Assembly (NCBI GenBank): GCA_030180135.1
Contig: CM058230.1
Location: 102,539,503 to 102,603,502 of the forward strand
DNA from: Orychophragmus violaceus
Lineage: Eukaryota; Streptophyta; Magnoliopsida; Brassicales; Brassicaceae
DNA: 64,000 bases
Direction of reading: 5' to 3'
This document shows positions 1-11,984 of this stretch, in pieces. Under the pieces are notes generated by a model. It did no database searches, was not told the origin of the DNA, and saw only the letters and a list, made by a program, of their open reading frames with translations. Each line of letters begins with the position of its first letter. Position 1 is the stretch's first letter. The position numbers and the translations under genes are program-made.

Positions 1-1280
1 GGCTGTTGCGTCCGGCCGTAGCTGAAACGCCTCGATCTCGGATCGGTTGGCTCGCGGCTGAGCGGCTGGACGATGGCTTCTTGGGAAAGAAGCTAGGTCA
101 CGACCAACTCGTTTTGGTTCGTGACCAAACCGGTTCGATTTCGGTTTGGTGGCTCGGTTCAAAACTTGATTTAAAATCTTCGTTCTGGTTTAATAAACAG
201 ATTAATAATTTTATTAAATCTGGTTAAACCGGAATAAGAAATCCAATGTCGAAAGAAATATTGGATTTAGTGCCTAAACCAGGAATTTCTAATTTGATTT
301 GGTTGGACCAAGTAAATTGAGAAATTCCGGTTTAGTAAATAACCGGTTGACAATTGTGGTCATCGTAGTAATTGAAACTTGGTTAGACCAGTTTTAATGA
401 ACCAGACCGGTTATGTCAATTAATTGGACAATTGGGTCATGTCTTGGACATGGACCAATTCTTGGGCCTCGGGCCAAGAAGTTAAAACAATTGGGTCAGT
501 TAATTGAGTCTTTCTTCAGAATAATTTAAAAACTATTTTATAAAATTATAAAGTCGTTTTAAATTAAAGTTTCCGAAATTTTATAATTAGAAAGTTTCTT
601 AAAATAGAATTTTCTGAATTTGCGGGTTTTGGATTTTAAAGAAGTTTCTAAAGTTAGAAAGTTTCCGGTTTTAGAAAGTTTCCAATTTTAGAAAGTTTCC
701 AAAAATAGTAGGTTTCCATAAATAGAAAGTTTCCCGAAATAGTAATCTTCTATTTTGGGAATGATTTTAATAAACCTACGAACCTCAAGTAATATCAAGC
801 GTTGGATGTCTTGTCCAGGCTATGTCAGCTGTCAAAGCCCATTCAATTGCATTCATGGCCTTACAGTGTGAGGATGTCTGCTTTTGCGTGGGTAAGACGG
901 TTTGTGATTCATAAATGTCATTGGGAGTCCCAGACATTAATGATTACATGACTGTATAGTCCGGTTTTCTTGACTAGGCCATCGGGAGTCCCGGGCCTTG
1001 AGACATCAGAGTGGATTGGGCCTCGGGCCCAGATTCACAACCAAGAGTTATATCACGGATATAATTAGCCGATATAGGGCTTACCGATATAAGCTAAGGT
1101 TGGGTGACGGCCAGTGGCCCACTTTGATCTTAGTTATATGTGGATCTTGGAATCATTATATTCTATTGAGGGTAACTTATGTTATTGAATATAATGCATG
1201 ATTAATCATATTATACTTTAATACGAGATTAATCATTTTGAACATATAACTAATAACCTTTTTATTTATATATTTCAGAT
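1..1280 (+). other. long 5' leader of Copia-1
   Basis: No coding region is seen. About 588-770 holds six or so imperfect copies of a TAGAAAGTTTCC-like motif. Around 900-1040 there are two GGGAGTCC motifs and GC-rich palindromic blocks such as GGCCTCGGGCCC. The same order of motifs recurs in the leader of Copia-2 (about 60450-60760 on the opposite strand). A leader longer than 1.2 kb between primer-binding site and gag is therefore a trait of the family. It may carry packaging or translation signals, but that is inference. Confidence 0.7.
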
Positions 1281-4200
1281 ATGACTACTACAAGCACACA
1301 AAACACATTCTCGATCCGGTCTGTTCTCGAGAAGGAGAAGCTGACTGGAACGAACTTCCTGACATGGTCAAGGAACTTGAGGCTGGTCCTCAAGCAGGAG
1401 AAGAAGGATTACGTCCTTCGAGATCCCCTCCCCGAGAGGCCTCTTGCCAATGCTGCCAGGACTCTGCACAATGCTTGGGAAAAGCATTCGTCAGATGAAA
1501 ATGATGTTTATTGCCTGATGTTGGTGACAATGACTCCTGAGCTGCAAAAACAGTTCGAAAGTGTATTGTCTCCAATCGAGATCATGGCAAGCCTGAAATC
1601 GCTTTTTCAGGAGCAGGCTAGGACCGAGAGGTTCCAAACAGTTAAGAACCTCTTGGACTGTAAGTTGGCTGCGAATGCGGCAGTGAGTCCTCATGTGTTG
1701 AAGATGATGGGTTATCTCGATCATCTTCACAAACTCGACTGCCCAATCAGCCAGGAACTTGCCTGCGACATCATTCTGCAGTCTTTACCTGCAAGCTATG
1801 ATCAGTTCATTCTGAACTTTAACATGCATGGCTTGAGTAAGACGCTGCCTGAGCTTCACGGAATGCTCAAGACTGCAAAGCCCAACTTGAAGAAACCCGC
1901 CAAGGACCCTAATGTACTTATGGTACAAAAGGGCAAGGGGTTTAAGAAGTCTTCTGCTAAGGATAAGGGAAAGGCCAAGGGTGTCCAAGTCGAGGACAAG
2001 GACACGCCAAATCCCAAGCCCAAGTCCAAGGCTGGGCCAACTGACATGTGCAGGTTCTGCAAAGAACTGGGGCATTGGAGAAGAGATTGCAAGAAATTCC
2101 AGGAAGGTCTAAAGGAATTAAAGAAGAAGACTTTCGAGACTTCTTCATCAGGTATTTTTGTTATAGAAGTTAATACAACTACTTCTGATAATACCTCATG
2201 GGTCATGGATACTAGTTGTGGGGCTCATATTTGTACTAATATGCAGGCACTCAGCAACAGTAGAAGGCTGAAGCAAGGACAAGTGGAACTACGAGTTGGG
2301 AATGGAGCGAAAGTTTCAGCACTAGCTGTAGGAACTTACTTGTTGTCTTTACCTTCGGGATTGATTTTAGAACTTAATAATTGTTATTTTGTACCTGCTA
2401 TAAGCAGAAATATTATTTCAATTTCTTTGTTGGATTTGGAAGGTTATGATTTTTTAGTTAAGAATAAATTATGTTCCTTCAATCGCAACAATTTGTTCTA
2501 TGGTTCTGCCCCTCTTACGAATGGGCTTTACATACTCGATCAATCCGCGCCAATTTATAACATTAATACAAAACGGTTTAAACCTAATGAGGAAAACCGA
2601 ACGTTTCTATGGCATTGTCGTTTAGGGCACATCAGCGAGAAACGCATCAAGAGGCTCCATTCGAATGGACTTCTTGGCTCATTTGACTTTGAGTCATGTG
2701 AGAAATGCGAATCCTGCATGATGGGCAAAATGACACGGGCCCCCTTTAATAAACCTAACGAGAGGGCCAGTGACTTATTGGGCCTGATACACACCGATGT
2801 GTGTGGCCCAATGTCCACAAATGCAAGAGGAAACTATCAGTACTTCATTACCTTCACTGATGATTTCAGTAGGTATGGATATGTTTATTTAATGAAACAT
2901 AAGTCTGAATCTTTCGAGAAGTTCAGAGAATTCCAAAATGAAGTACAGAACCAACTTGGCAAAAGCATTAAGGCTCTTCGGTCCGACCGAGGAGGAGAAT
3001 ACTTAAGCCAAGAATTCAGTGATCATCTGAGAGAGTGTGGGATCGTATCCCAACTCACTCCTCCTGGAACACCTCAATGGAATGGTGTATCTGAGAGGAG
3101 AAATCGGACCTTATTGGATATGGTTCGATCTATGATGAGTCACACAGACCTTCCAATATCCCTTTGGGGATATGCTCTGCTAACAGCAGTGTTCACTCTA
3201 AATAGAGCGCCATCAAAAGCAGTAGCAAAGACACCATATGAATTATGGACTGGAGAAGCTCCAGTGCTGTCTTATCTAAGAATTTGGGGTTGTGAAGCCT
3301 ATGTTAAGAGATTAATCTCAGATAAGCTTACACCAAAATCTGATAAATGCTACTTCATTGGTTATCCACGGGAAACCAAGGCTTATTACTTCTATCTACG
3401 TTCCGAGAACAAGATCTTTGTTGCCCGGGATTGTAACTTTCTTGAAAGAGAGTTTCTCTTTAAGAAAGACAGTGGGAGTAAGGTACTGCTTGAAGAAATT
3501 CAAGATGAACAGGATACTGCTCAACCTAATGAGGAAGAGCAGCAGGAGGATCTACAAGAAATTGTAGAGCCTGAACCTGTAGTACCTGAAGTTCGAAGAT
3601 CCGGGAGGATCCGTCACGAACCCGAGAGATATCAGGGATTCCTCGTGACTGACTGTCATGATCTTTTGATCATTGATGGTGATGAACCATCGAACTTCAA
3701 TCAAGCCATGATGGGCCCAGATTCCTCTAAGTGGCGCAAGGCCACTGATTCCGAAATGGACTCCATGTCGGTCAACCAAGTCTTTTCGTTGGTTGACTTA
3801 CCCGCTGGTGTAAAAGCCATCGAGTGCAAATGGATCTTCAAGAAGAAGATTGACGTGGATGGAAATGTCCAGATTTATAAAGCCAGGTTGGTGGCAAAAG
3901 GTTTCAGACAAGTTCACGGTGTGGACTACGATGAAACCTATTCACCGGTGGCTATGATGAAATCTATTCGGATTCTACTAGCAACTGCAGCTTTTCATGA
4001 TTATGAAATTTGGCAGATGGACGTGAAAACCGCCTTCCTGAATGGTATTCTGGAAGAGGATGTGTATATGACGCAACCTGACGGTTACATAGATCCAAAG
4101 AATGCTGGGAAAGTATGCAAGCTTCATAAATCCATTTATGGATTGAAGCAAGCATCGAGGAGCTGGAATCTTCGTTTTGATGAAGCGATCAAGCAATTTG

Positions 4201-5258
4201 ACTTCATCAGAAACGAAGAAGAACAATGCGTGTATAAGAAAACTAGTGGGAGCAAAATCGTTTTTCTTATTCTGTATGTTGATGACATACTGCTTCTCGG
4301 AAACGACGTTCCAATGCTGAAGTCTGTAAAGGACTGGCTTGGAAGTTGTTTTTCCATGAAAGACATGGGTGAAGCCGCATACGTTCTTGGAATTAGGATC
4401 TATCGGGATAGACCTAAGAGGCTGATAGGCTTGTGTCAAGACTCATACATTGACAAAGTCCTACAAAGATTCAGCATGAAAGATTCCAAGAAGGGCTTCA
4501 CGCCAATGGTACATGGCACAACGCTAAGCAAGAAGCAGAGCCCTACGTCGGCTGCTGAGCTTGAGCGCATGAAGAATATTCCTTATGCATCTGCAATAGG
4601 ATCTGTCATGTATGCCATGATCTGTACTCGTCCTGATGTTGCTTATGCATTGAGCATGACGAGTAGATACCAGTCAAATCCAGGTGAAAACCATTGGATT
4701 GCCGTAAAGAATATCTTGAAGTATCTAAGACATACTAAGGATAAATTCTTGGTGTACGGTGGAAGTGATGTGCTTAAAGTCAGTGGATTCACGGACGCAA
4801 GTTTCCAGACAGACACAGATGATTTCCGGTCACAGTCCGGTTATGTCTTTTGTCTGAATGGCGGTGCAGTAAGTTGGAGAAGCTCCAAGCAGGACACCGT
4901 TGCTGATTCCACCACAGAAGCTGAATATATCGCCGCCTCAGAAGCAGCGAAGGAAGCTGTTTGGATACGAAAGTTCATTATGGAACTAGGTGTGATACCA
5001 GATGCGGCTGAGCCTCTGGCACTGTTTTGTGACAACAATGGTGCTATAGCTCAGGCAAAGGAACCAAGATCACACCAGAAATCCAAGCATGTTCAAAGAA
5101 GATATCACTTGATACGTGACATCATTAATAGAAAGGAAGTCAAGATCAGCCGAGTTCCGACAGATGATAATGTCGCTGATCCGTTGACAAAGCCACTCCC
5201 AAGGCCTAAGCTCGAGTTCCTGACTGAAGCTGTAGGCATTAGAAACATTGAAATGTAA
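1281..5258 (+). CDS. Ty1/copia gag-pol polyprotein, 1325 aa
   Basis: Gag occupies roughly residues 10-210 and is followed by a zinc knuckle C257-x2-C260-x4-H265-x4-C270. The protease motif at 310-312 reads Asp-Thr-Ser where the aspartic protease family has Asp-Thr/Ser-Gly, so cleavage may be impaired. Integrase follows, with an HHCC region near 440-480, HTDVCGP near 505, SDRGGEY near 568 and PQWNGVSERRN near 595. Reverse transcriptase has TAFLNG near 915 and YVDD near 999-1002. RNase H has TDAS, EAEYIA and CDNNGA between about 1170 and 1265. Domain order PR-IN-RT-RH marks it as copia rather than gypsy. The ATG at 1281 opens a gag start like that of Copia-2. Apart from the protease glycine every motif I can see is intact. 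Confidence 0.95.
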   Translation: MTTTSTQNTFSIRSVLEKEKLTGTNFLTWSRNLRLVLKQEKKDYVLRDPLPERPLANAARTLHNAWEKHSSDENDVYCLMLVTMTPELQKQFESVLSPIEIMASLKSLFQEQARTERFQTVKNLLDCKLAANAAVSPHVLKMMGYLDHLHKLDCPISQELACDIILQSLPASYDQFILNFNMHGLSKTLPELHGMLKTAKPNLKKPAKDPNVLMVQKGKGFKKSSAKDKGKAKGVQVEDKDTPNPKPKSKAGPTDMCRFCKELGHWRRDCKKFQEGLKELKKKTFETSSSGIFVIEVNTTTSDNTSWVMDTSCGAHICTNMQALSNSRRLKQGQVELRVGNGAKVSALAVGTYLLSLPSGLILELNNCYFVPAISRNIISISLLDLEGYDFLVKNKLCSFNRNNLFYGSAPLTNGLYILDQSAPIYNINTKRFKPNEENRTFLWHCRLGHISEKRIKRLHSNGLLGSFDFESCEKCESCMMGKMTRAPFNKPNERASDLLGLIHTDVCGPMSTNARGNYQYFITFTDDFSRYGYVYLMKHKSESFEKFREFQNEVQNQLGKSIKALRSDRGGEYLSQEFSDHLRECGIVSQLTPPGTPQWNGVSERRNRTLLDMVRSMMSHTDLPISLWGYALLTAVFTLNRAPSKAVAKTPYELWTGEAPVLSYLRIWGCEAYVKRLISDKLTPKSDKCYFIGYPRETKAYYFYLRSENKIFVARDCNFLEREFLFKKDSGSKVLLEEIQDEQDTAQPNEEEQQEDLQEIVEPEPVVPEVRRSGRIRHEPERYQGFLVTDCHDLLIIDGDEPSNFNQAMMGPDSSKWRKATDSEMDSMSVNQVFSLVDLPAGVKAIECKWIFKKKIDVDGNVQIYKARLVAKGFRQVHGVDYDETYSPVAMMKSIRILLATAAFHDYEIWQMDVKTAFLNGILEEDVYMTQPDGYIDPKNAGKVCKLHKSIYGLKQASRSWNLRFDEAIKQFDFIRNEEEQCVYKKTSGSKIVFLILYVDDILLLGNDVPMLKSVKDWLGSCFSMKDMGEAAYVLGIRIYRDRPKRLIGLCQDSYIDKVLQRFSMKDSKKGFTPMVHGTTLSKKQSPTSAAELERMKNIPYASAIGSVMYAMICTRPDVAYALSMTSRYQSNPGENHWIAVKNILKYLRHTKDKFLVYGGSDVLKVSGFTDASFQTDTDDFRSQSGYVFCLNGGAVSWRSSKQDTVADSTTEAEYIAASEAAKEAVWIRKFIMELGVIPDAAEPLALFCDNNGAIAQAKEPRSHQKSKHVQRRYHLIRDIINRKEVKISRVPTDDNVADPLTKPLPRPKLEFLTEAVGIRNIEM

Positions 5259-6112
5259 TCTAAATTTGAGTGGGAGTTTTGTGAGCTTTATTTTAGTTAT
5301 TTGATATGTTCTTGTAAAACATTATTTATGTTTTAATGAAATTATTATTTCAAGATTATTTTAACTGTGATGAAATAATCGTTCCAAAATGATATGAACC
5401 ATTTTATAGGTCATCGAAGTAAATGATTTGATCTTGAGTCATCGAAGTCATTTAGCTTGATCATGAGATCCTATATTTGATAAATGTTTTATATCATCCT
5501 GTCCCTAGTCGAAGGTTGTTGAAATTGGAACACCAACAACCGTGTGAGACTGGATTGGTACGTGACTTATGACAAAGTCTCAGTGTGTCATAGATGCACG
5601 GCATCAAAGTCAGTACATAGGTGTATGTTGGGAACATACGACCGGACAAGACCCGCTAATAAGAACTCTTCAGGATATTTATATCTGTGTCATAAGAGAT
5701 TCTTACTACGACTATAGAGTATAGTCCTTAGACCTGAGTTCACATGCATGTGACCGCACATGGACTGATGTACTTTGATCATTGTCTAACGCTATCGTTC
5801 TGTGATAGCTATAAGGACCTTGTTTGGGTGCATTATGAAATGAGTAGTTTACAGTGATGGAACAAGATGGGATTTGTCCCTCCAATATAAATGGAGTGAA
5901 TATCTCTAGGCCAATCGGAGATTTGAATACTGGAAAACGCATGGCCATGCTCAAACGGACTTTCCCGAGTCGTTTGGATTGTCAGTATCAAATCAGAGTC
6001 CGATGAACAAGATTAGGCTTTATAAGGATGACACTAATCTTGCCTTATGACTAATCGAGATATTGAGACGAAAGGGATTATGAATACAGAGATTCCAGTT
6101 CAAGTGGGAGAT
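5259..6112 (+). other. 3' untranslated region and polypurine tract of Copia-1
   Basis: About 850 bp separate the pol stop from the LTR. The polypurine tract AAGTGGGAGA ends just before 6113. The region is similar to 56060-56930 (opposite strand) in Copia-2, including a stretch that is open on the antisense strand in both copies (5712-5954 here). I treat it as conserved untranslated sequence, not as a gene. Confidence 0.7.
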
Positions 6113-6741
6113 TGTTGGAATTGTGTCCAGCAATCTCTGTACTGTCTCTATAACGTAAGAGTATGTCAGTGATCAGACATAAGTCATACAATACTGGGGG
6201 TCATGATGGCTTGCTAGAGTCCGCTCATGATCTATAAGTCTTGGACTTATTGCCTTTATTGTATGATCCCATATGGGTCACACGCTTAAGCTAGCAGGAA
6301 ATAATGTTGGAACGGCATAGCAGAAGTACGACAAAAGTGCTAGGCATTTGTCGTACTAAGAGAGAATGAATAATGGGTCTGATTAAATGGTATTTAATCA
6401 GATTGGGCCCAAAAGCCCAAAAGGGAAAGAGAAGGCTTTTAATGACTAAAAGCCAAAGTCTCTTCCTCTCTAACCCAACCCTAGCCGCGATTCTCCTCCT
6501 CTCTCTGCGCCTCTCTTCCTTGTGGTCTAGCAGCCAATTTCCGGTGATTGCGTGTGTGAGCCTTTGGAGGATCCATCTCTCGGTGTATCTCCCTGATCAT
6601 TGACCTGTTCATCAATTCCGCTGCAAACAAACAGGTAAAAGGTGAGATCATATGTTTCTAAATAAGAACACCTAGATCTAATGCTTGTTTAGGTTGATAT
6701 CAATATGAGAATTGAATCAGGATCAACCAAAACTTCCAACA
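6113..6741 (+). repeat. 3' LTR of Copia-1 (629 bp)
   Basis: Begins TGTTGGAATTG directly after the polypurine tract and ends TTCCAACA, giving TGTTGG/CCAACA inverted termini. The LINE-1 frame resumes on the next base. Internal text such as the stretch about gcttgctagagtccgct matches the LTRs of Copia-2. Confidence 0.92.
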
Positions 6742-9700
6742 GGTATACGCCCCTGTTTTTGTGTGTCCCCAGCTGTAAAAGTCTCTTCGGTTTGATGGTG
6801 ATATCCGGATGTCTTGAAGTCGCTTAACATCGTCCTTGTCGAGGAGTTGATTCGCTAGTTGGAGATTCCATCGCTTTGATCCATGGTCGATTAAGTGTCC
6901 TACACGGAGGAAAGGATCTTGCAAACCGACCACGGCCCGAGCTGGCCTAGGAGGATCCTCGGGGATCCATGGATCTTGCCACACCATGGTGTCAGCCCCA
7001 TTCCCGATTGTCTTCTTTAAACCGTTTTTAAGTATGAACTTGGAAGCCAAAATGCTTGTCCAACTGAAGGAGGGGTTGCTGGACTTCTCGATCATCATAG
7101 GGGTAGAATGACGATAGTATCTTCCTTTCAGTGTTCTTGCAAGAAGCGAGTCTGGAAATATCAACAATCGCCATAGTTGTTTAGCCAAAAGAGCCAAGTT
7201 GAAATCACGGAAATCCCGAAATCCTAGGCCCCCTTTATCCAGGGGAACACAAATTTTGTCCCACGCTGCCCAGTGGATTCCTCTTTGATTGTTTTTTGAG
7301 CTCCATCAAAAGTGAGCGACCGCTCCCGTTAGCTTTTTTGAGATACCTTGTGGAAGTAAAAAACATGACATGACGTAGGTTGGGATTGCTTGTGCCACAG
7401 ATTTGATTTGAACCTCTTTCCCTCCTCGAGATAGCAGTCTTGCCGACCAACAATTTGTTTTTCCTTGTAACCGCTCCTGGACATAGGCAAAGACTTCCTT
7501 TTTAGAACCGCAAATCTGCTCGGGCATTCCTAAGTACATTCCCATTCCACCTTCTCTTTGTATTCCGATTGATCTTTTAAGATCCGTTTTTCGGGATGCT
7601 ACCACCTTAGAACCGAACAGAACTGAAGATTTTGATTTATTCAGTTGTTGTCCTGAGGCGTGACCGTAGACATCTATAATACGCATGAGTTCTTCACATT
7701 GGTGTTGTTCCGCTTTACAGAAGAACAAACTATCATCTGCGAAGAGTAGATGTGAAATTGGTGGGCAAGGTCGAGCTATTTTCATTCCTTCGATCTTCTT
7801 CGTCCTTTCGGCCTCCTTAATATGAGAGATAAGGACTTCCGTACATATGATGAAAATAAATGGAGACAAAGGGTCTCCCTGACGTAAACCACGGGAAGGT
7901 GTAATGTGTCCTTTAGCCTCTCCGTTGATCAGGACTTGGTATGATACGGACTTCACACATTGGATGAGAAGCTGGACATTTTCAGAATCAAATCCTATTT
8001 TGTCCAGTAGAGCTTCCAAGAAGTTCCATTCCACTCTATCGTATGCCTTGCTCATATCGGTCTTAATAGCAACAAATTTCGCTTTGCAACTCTGATTGGT
8101 ACGAAGTGCGTGGAACATTTCTTGAGCTACCAAGATATTGTCTGTGATCAGACGTCTAGCCACAAAGGCTGATTGGGTCTCTGAGATTAATTTCGGAAGG
8201 AATTTCTTCAAACGGCCAGTGATAATCTTTGATATGATCTTGTAACTCACGTTGCAGAGGCTAATAGGCCGAAATTCTGACATCTGAGATGGTCTCTCAA
8301 CCTTAGGAATAAGGCATATATTTGTTTCATTTAGTCTCTTGTCGAAATCTCCGGTCTCAAAGAATTCCTTAACCATTGTAATTATATCGGCTTTCAATAC
8401 GTTCCAGAAGCGTTGATAAAAGAGACTTGTCATACCATCTGGCCCTGGCGCTTTGTCAGGGTTAATGGCGAAAACTGCATCTCTGATTTCTTTCTCCTCT
8501 GGCATCTTTTTGAGTGCTTGATTCATGTTTTGAGTGACTGTCGCGGTAATAAACCGGATTGTGTCTCCAATGGTACTTGGGTCAGATGAGGAGAAGAGGT
8601 TTTGAAAGTAAGCGACTGCGACTTGTTCAATTTCCCCTTCTGTTTCTGCCCATTTACCTTGTTCATCCTTTAGTCGAACAATGCGATTTCTCGCTCTCCT
8701 CTGTTTTGTAATCCCATGGAAGTATTTTGTGTTTCTATCACCATATTTTAGGTGTATGGCCCTGCTCTTTTGTCTCCAGAAGATTTCTTCATCTCTAAAT
8801 GCGGAGCAGAGATTCCATTTAAGTGCTAGTTCCTCTTCAGATGTTAGGGAGTCATCACCTTGGGCTTTATCAAGTTTCTCTTTTATCTCCGCTATGATCT
8901 TCTCGTTGTTAGTTGGGTTACTTCTTTTCCAATGGGAAATAGCACGTCGACAGCCTCTGATTTTTTCGATCAGACAGGTTCCTTCCGAGTTGGTATTGTG
9001 GTCCCAGCTATCTTTAACAATTTTTGAAAATCCTTCCTTCGATAGCCACCTTCTATCAAATTTAAAGCCTCTTCTTCGCCTAACATCAGATGTTTTAAAA
9101 GGGACAAAGATGGGTCTGTGATCAGAACCCCATCTTAATAGGTACTCCACAATCGTGTGGGAAAAAATATTATGCCACTCCTCATTGCCTACTGCGCGAT
9201 CTAGCCGGCATTGGATCCTACCGTTTCGGCGTCTTCCTGCCCATGAGAAAATATTTCCTTTATGAGGGAATTCAATCATACCACAGTTGGAGAGCATTGT
9301 TTTGAAAGGTAGAAAGGAGGCTTCTGATCTTTTCCTCCTCCCCTTCTTCTCGTCATTGTTGATGATTTCATTAAAATCTCCCAGCATAAGCCAAGCACCT
9401 TCTCTCGTTGTGCCTAGCCTAGTCAAACGTTCCCACACATTATCACGGTATCCTACCACCGGATCTCCATACACAAAGGTAATAAATACCTTGTGTCCAT
9501 CAATTGTAGCTTCGATATCTATCATACGATCATTAGAGAAAAGTATCGAGACATCAAAATCATCCATATAGAACAAAGCCAATCCACCGCTTCGCCCAGA
9601 TGGTTCCACGGTGAACAATTTATTATAACCAAATTCAACTTGAAAGTCTTGCAAAAAGGAAAAAGTATTTTTTGTTTCAGAAAGAAAAAGAAAACTAGCG

Positions 9701-9783
9701 AAAAAGCAGCGATGAAGTTCCCGCAGATGCTGCTTCGTCAGGTAGGCGCCCACCCCCTGACAATTCCAAGCGATTGCACTCAT
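6742..9783 (-). pseudogene. LINE-1 ORF2: endonuclease and reverse transcriptase, one nonsense codon, 3' part displaced
   Basis: The N-terminal exo-endonuclease-phosphatase-like domain shows AWNCQG, LGDFNE and SDHRP. The reverse transcriptase shows RPISLCN, SAFVARRLITDN, RQGDPLSP and FADD. A TGA at 7306-7308 interrupts the frame at a position where related LINEs, including LINE-2 here, have the second Trp of an FWW motif. The same frame continues downstream without a shift (LALLAKQLWRLL) to 6742, where Copia-1 begins. The zinc-finger and RNase H parts seen in LINE-2 would lie beyond Copia-1. The start ATG at 9783 overlaps the stop of ORF1. Confidence 0.92.
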
Positions 9784-11984
9784 ATCTGAGTATTGGGTGG
9801 TTTCTGGGACCCCACCGAACCTAAAGTAGAAGACGATTTTTTGCCTTTAGCCGAAGGAAACACCTCAGTACGAGGGACAACACTCTTGGAATTTTTTCTA
9901 GTTCCCATACCTTTCCTCTGATATGGGATATTCTTCAATGGAGAACTCTTCCGTAAAACCAGTTTCCTGTTTACAGTTGTTCTCTTGCGGTCTGGACTTG
10001 CTTGTGGATGTTTTCGCATTTGTGAGATCAGATTCTTACCACTACTTCTATTACCTTTAGAAGGCTTCCGCTTTGTCTCTTTTCCATACAGCTCGTTCTC
10101 CTGATTAATACGAGTTGATGCATCGGCCTCTTTCTCCTTCTCTGGAGTTAGTTGCGCAATGGCTTCAATTTGCTGAGCATCTTTCTCCGGATGGAGTAAG
10201 AGGTCTTCTCCAAGCAAATCATCCTGGTCCATCAAGTCTTCTTCTCCATCTCCCGGTGCATATTTCTCCAGAAGAAGATTGAATTCTGCTTCAGTCATTT
10301 CTTCATCCTCACATTCTTGTTCATTTTCCCCTTGCATCTTCTTCTCCGCAGCATTAGGGTCTACAACATTAGAATTTTCCGGGATATTCGATTCTTTCGG
10401 GCCCTCCTCTGCTATTTGCGATGGTTTCTGTTTTTGAGATGGTGTAATCCTCGCCTTTTCTGCATCTCTCTTACCATTGCTTAGAGGTCTGCTGTCGTCT
10501 GCTATGACCAGACTAGTGAGTTTGTTTGAGTTTTGTAAGACCGCTTCAATCATTCTTCTTTCCTTTATCTGCTTGGGATTTTCAGTAATGATGGCTTTTC
10601 CTTTTATTCTTCGTATTCTCTCCTCCTCTGTTTCGTTGATCATGCACTGGTCCTGTGTTTTTTCTTTGTCTATCATCGAAGCCGTATCTCTTTGAGCATA
10701 TGTTCTTGTTTTCGATGGGCTTTCCCTTTGTTTACTCACTGGTCTCCACTCTTCTCGAGTCCTATGTACCCGGCCATAGTATATTCCTCGGTTTTGATCA
10801 CCCAAAGCTTGGGGATAGCGTCGGTCTGACACAGTACGTTGAGAATCTGGACTTAATACATTCGACTGAGCATCCCGTTTCTCTGCATTTCTTTCCTTCC
10901 TTCCTTCTGCATTTCTTTCTGCAAAGTTTCTCGATGTCCAGCTAGACCGAGAATATTCCCCATCAGACTTAGCTTGATATACATTATGACTATCACGTCT
11001 GTAGGGATGGTAGACCTCACGGTATCGGGAGTGTTTCTGAGTTGGTTTATCTGCTAGTCGGTTCCACACCTCTTTTCCCCTCAAGCTACGCTTCTCTCGG
11101 ATAGTATTCCTTAGGTCCTGGAGTTTCCCTGCATCTCTTCTTGGGCTTTTTGATCTCGCATCATGGGGAGCAGGCATACGATCCCTGCTTGTGGTCGAGC
11201 GGGACTAGCTTTTGTTGCGATCCTGAGGCGCAGAGAAGGCTTCCTTAGTTGCTAATTCTTCCATTCTCTTTTGTTCAATCCGAGCAAGCCTGTTGTCTTC
11301 TCGCTGTCTGTCCGTAATCTCCGGGAAAGTGCCCTCTTCATGCGAGATTCGTTTACAGGTAAAGCAGTATCGGTGGAGGTCCTCGTATTGTAAAGTTACC
11401 TTGATAATGTCCCCATTTTCAAACTCAGCTCTCCTTTCGAACTTTAGAGGTTCGTCTCCATTTACTTCAACTCGTACTTTACCTTCCTCAATGTTAACCG
11501 AATCCACTCGTCCTAAGGCCCGTCCAATGTTTCTAAAGGTGGCGTCCTTTTTATAGTGGATCGGCACTCCAGTAATAGTCACCCAAAACAGCATCGTATT
11601 TGGATAATCCTCCCTAATACAGGGGATCCAACGCTCTAGAGAAAAGCTCCATTTATTAAAATGGCATGGTCTCCGTTGAAGCACTTTCAGTAGGTCTTCC
11701 TCTGTATCGAAGTCGAACTGGAACTTGTTGTTCCCAAGATTCAGACCTCTAACTCTACCTTCCACGTCCCATATACGTCTTTTTGGCATATGCCTGATGA
11801 GTGCGTCGACGCTTCTTCCGTCCTGATGGGACATTCGACCTACGAGGGTTAGGCTATACTTCTCAATCAAGTCTGAGAAGTCGAAAGCGGGAATCTTCAC
11901 AATATCATCGTCCTCCTCCGAAAGCTTTCGTCTTACAGACCTCGATCCTCCAGATTTGGATCGATTCTCTGATCCTGATACCAT
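9780..11984 (-). pseudogene. LINE-1 ORF1: gag-like RNA-binding protein with one stop codon
   Basis: The first 259 codons form a plant LINE ORF1 domain (DUF4283 type), with RRIWDVEGRVRGLNLGNNKF early on and a zinc knuckle at RYCFTCKRISHEEGTF. The last ligand of that CCHC knuckle is Phe instead of Cys. A TAG at 11205-11207 follows, and the same frame continues for about 470 charged, low-complexity codons to the stop at 9780. I read this as one gene of about 735 codons broken by a single nonsense change, not two genes. The lost knuckle cysteine is a second likely defect. Confidence 0.85.

Larger units (their letters stand above)
1..6741 (+). mobile_element. Copia-1, Ty1/copia LTR retrotransposon (5' end outside window)
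   Basis: Long leader, one open gag-pol frame, 3' untranslated region, polypurine tract and 3' LTR follow each other in order. The 5' LTR and primer-binding site lie left of base 1. The element sits inside ORF2 of LINE-1: the LINE reading frame resumes at 6742, directly after the LTR ends in CA. The 5-bp target duplication on this side should be GGTAT (6742-6746). Gag, leader, 3' region and LTR resemble Copia-2 at 55385-62739, so the two are diverged members of one family. The gag-pol frame has no stop or frameshift, so it may be a fairly recent insertion, but its own LTR pair cannot be compared here. Confidence 0.93.

Noticed and set aside
5712..5954. Antisense ORF downstream of Copia-1 pol with a counterpart near 56180-56434
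   Set aside because: Protein similarity is what the nucleotide similarity of the two 3' regions would give anyway. It has no start context or domain and was kept only as a note on conservation.
7904..9789. Plus-strand ORFs over LINE-1 ORF2
   Set aside because: They are antisense shadows of a reverse transcriptase frame whose motifs are clear on the minus strand.
11205..11984. LINE-1 ORF1 as two separate genes split at 11205
   Set aside because: The second part continues in the same frame after a single TAG and has no own upstream signals.
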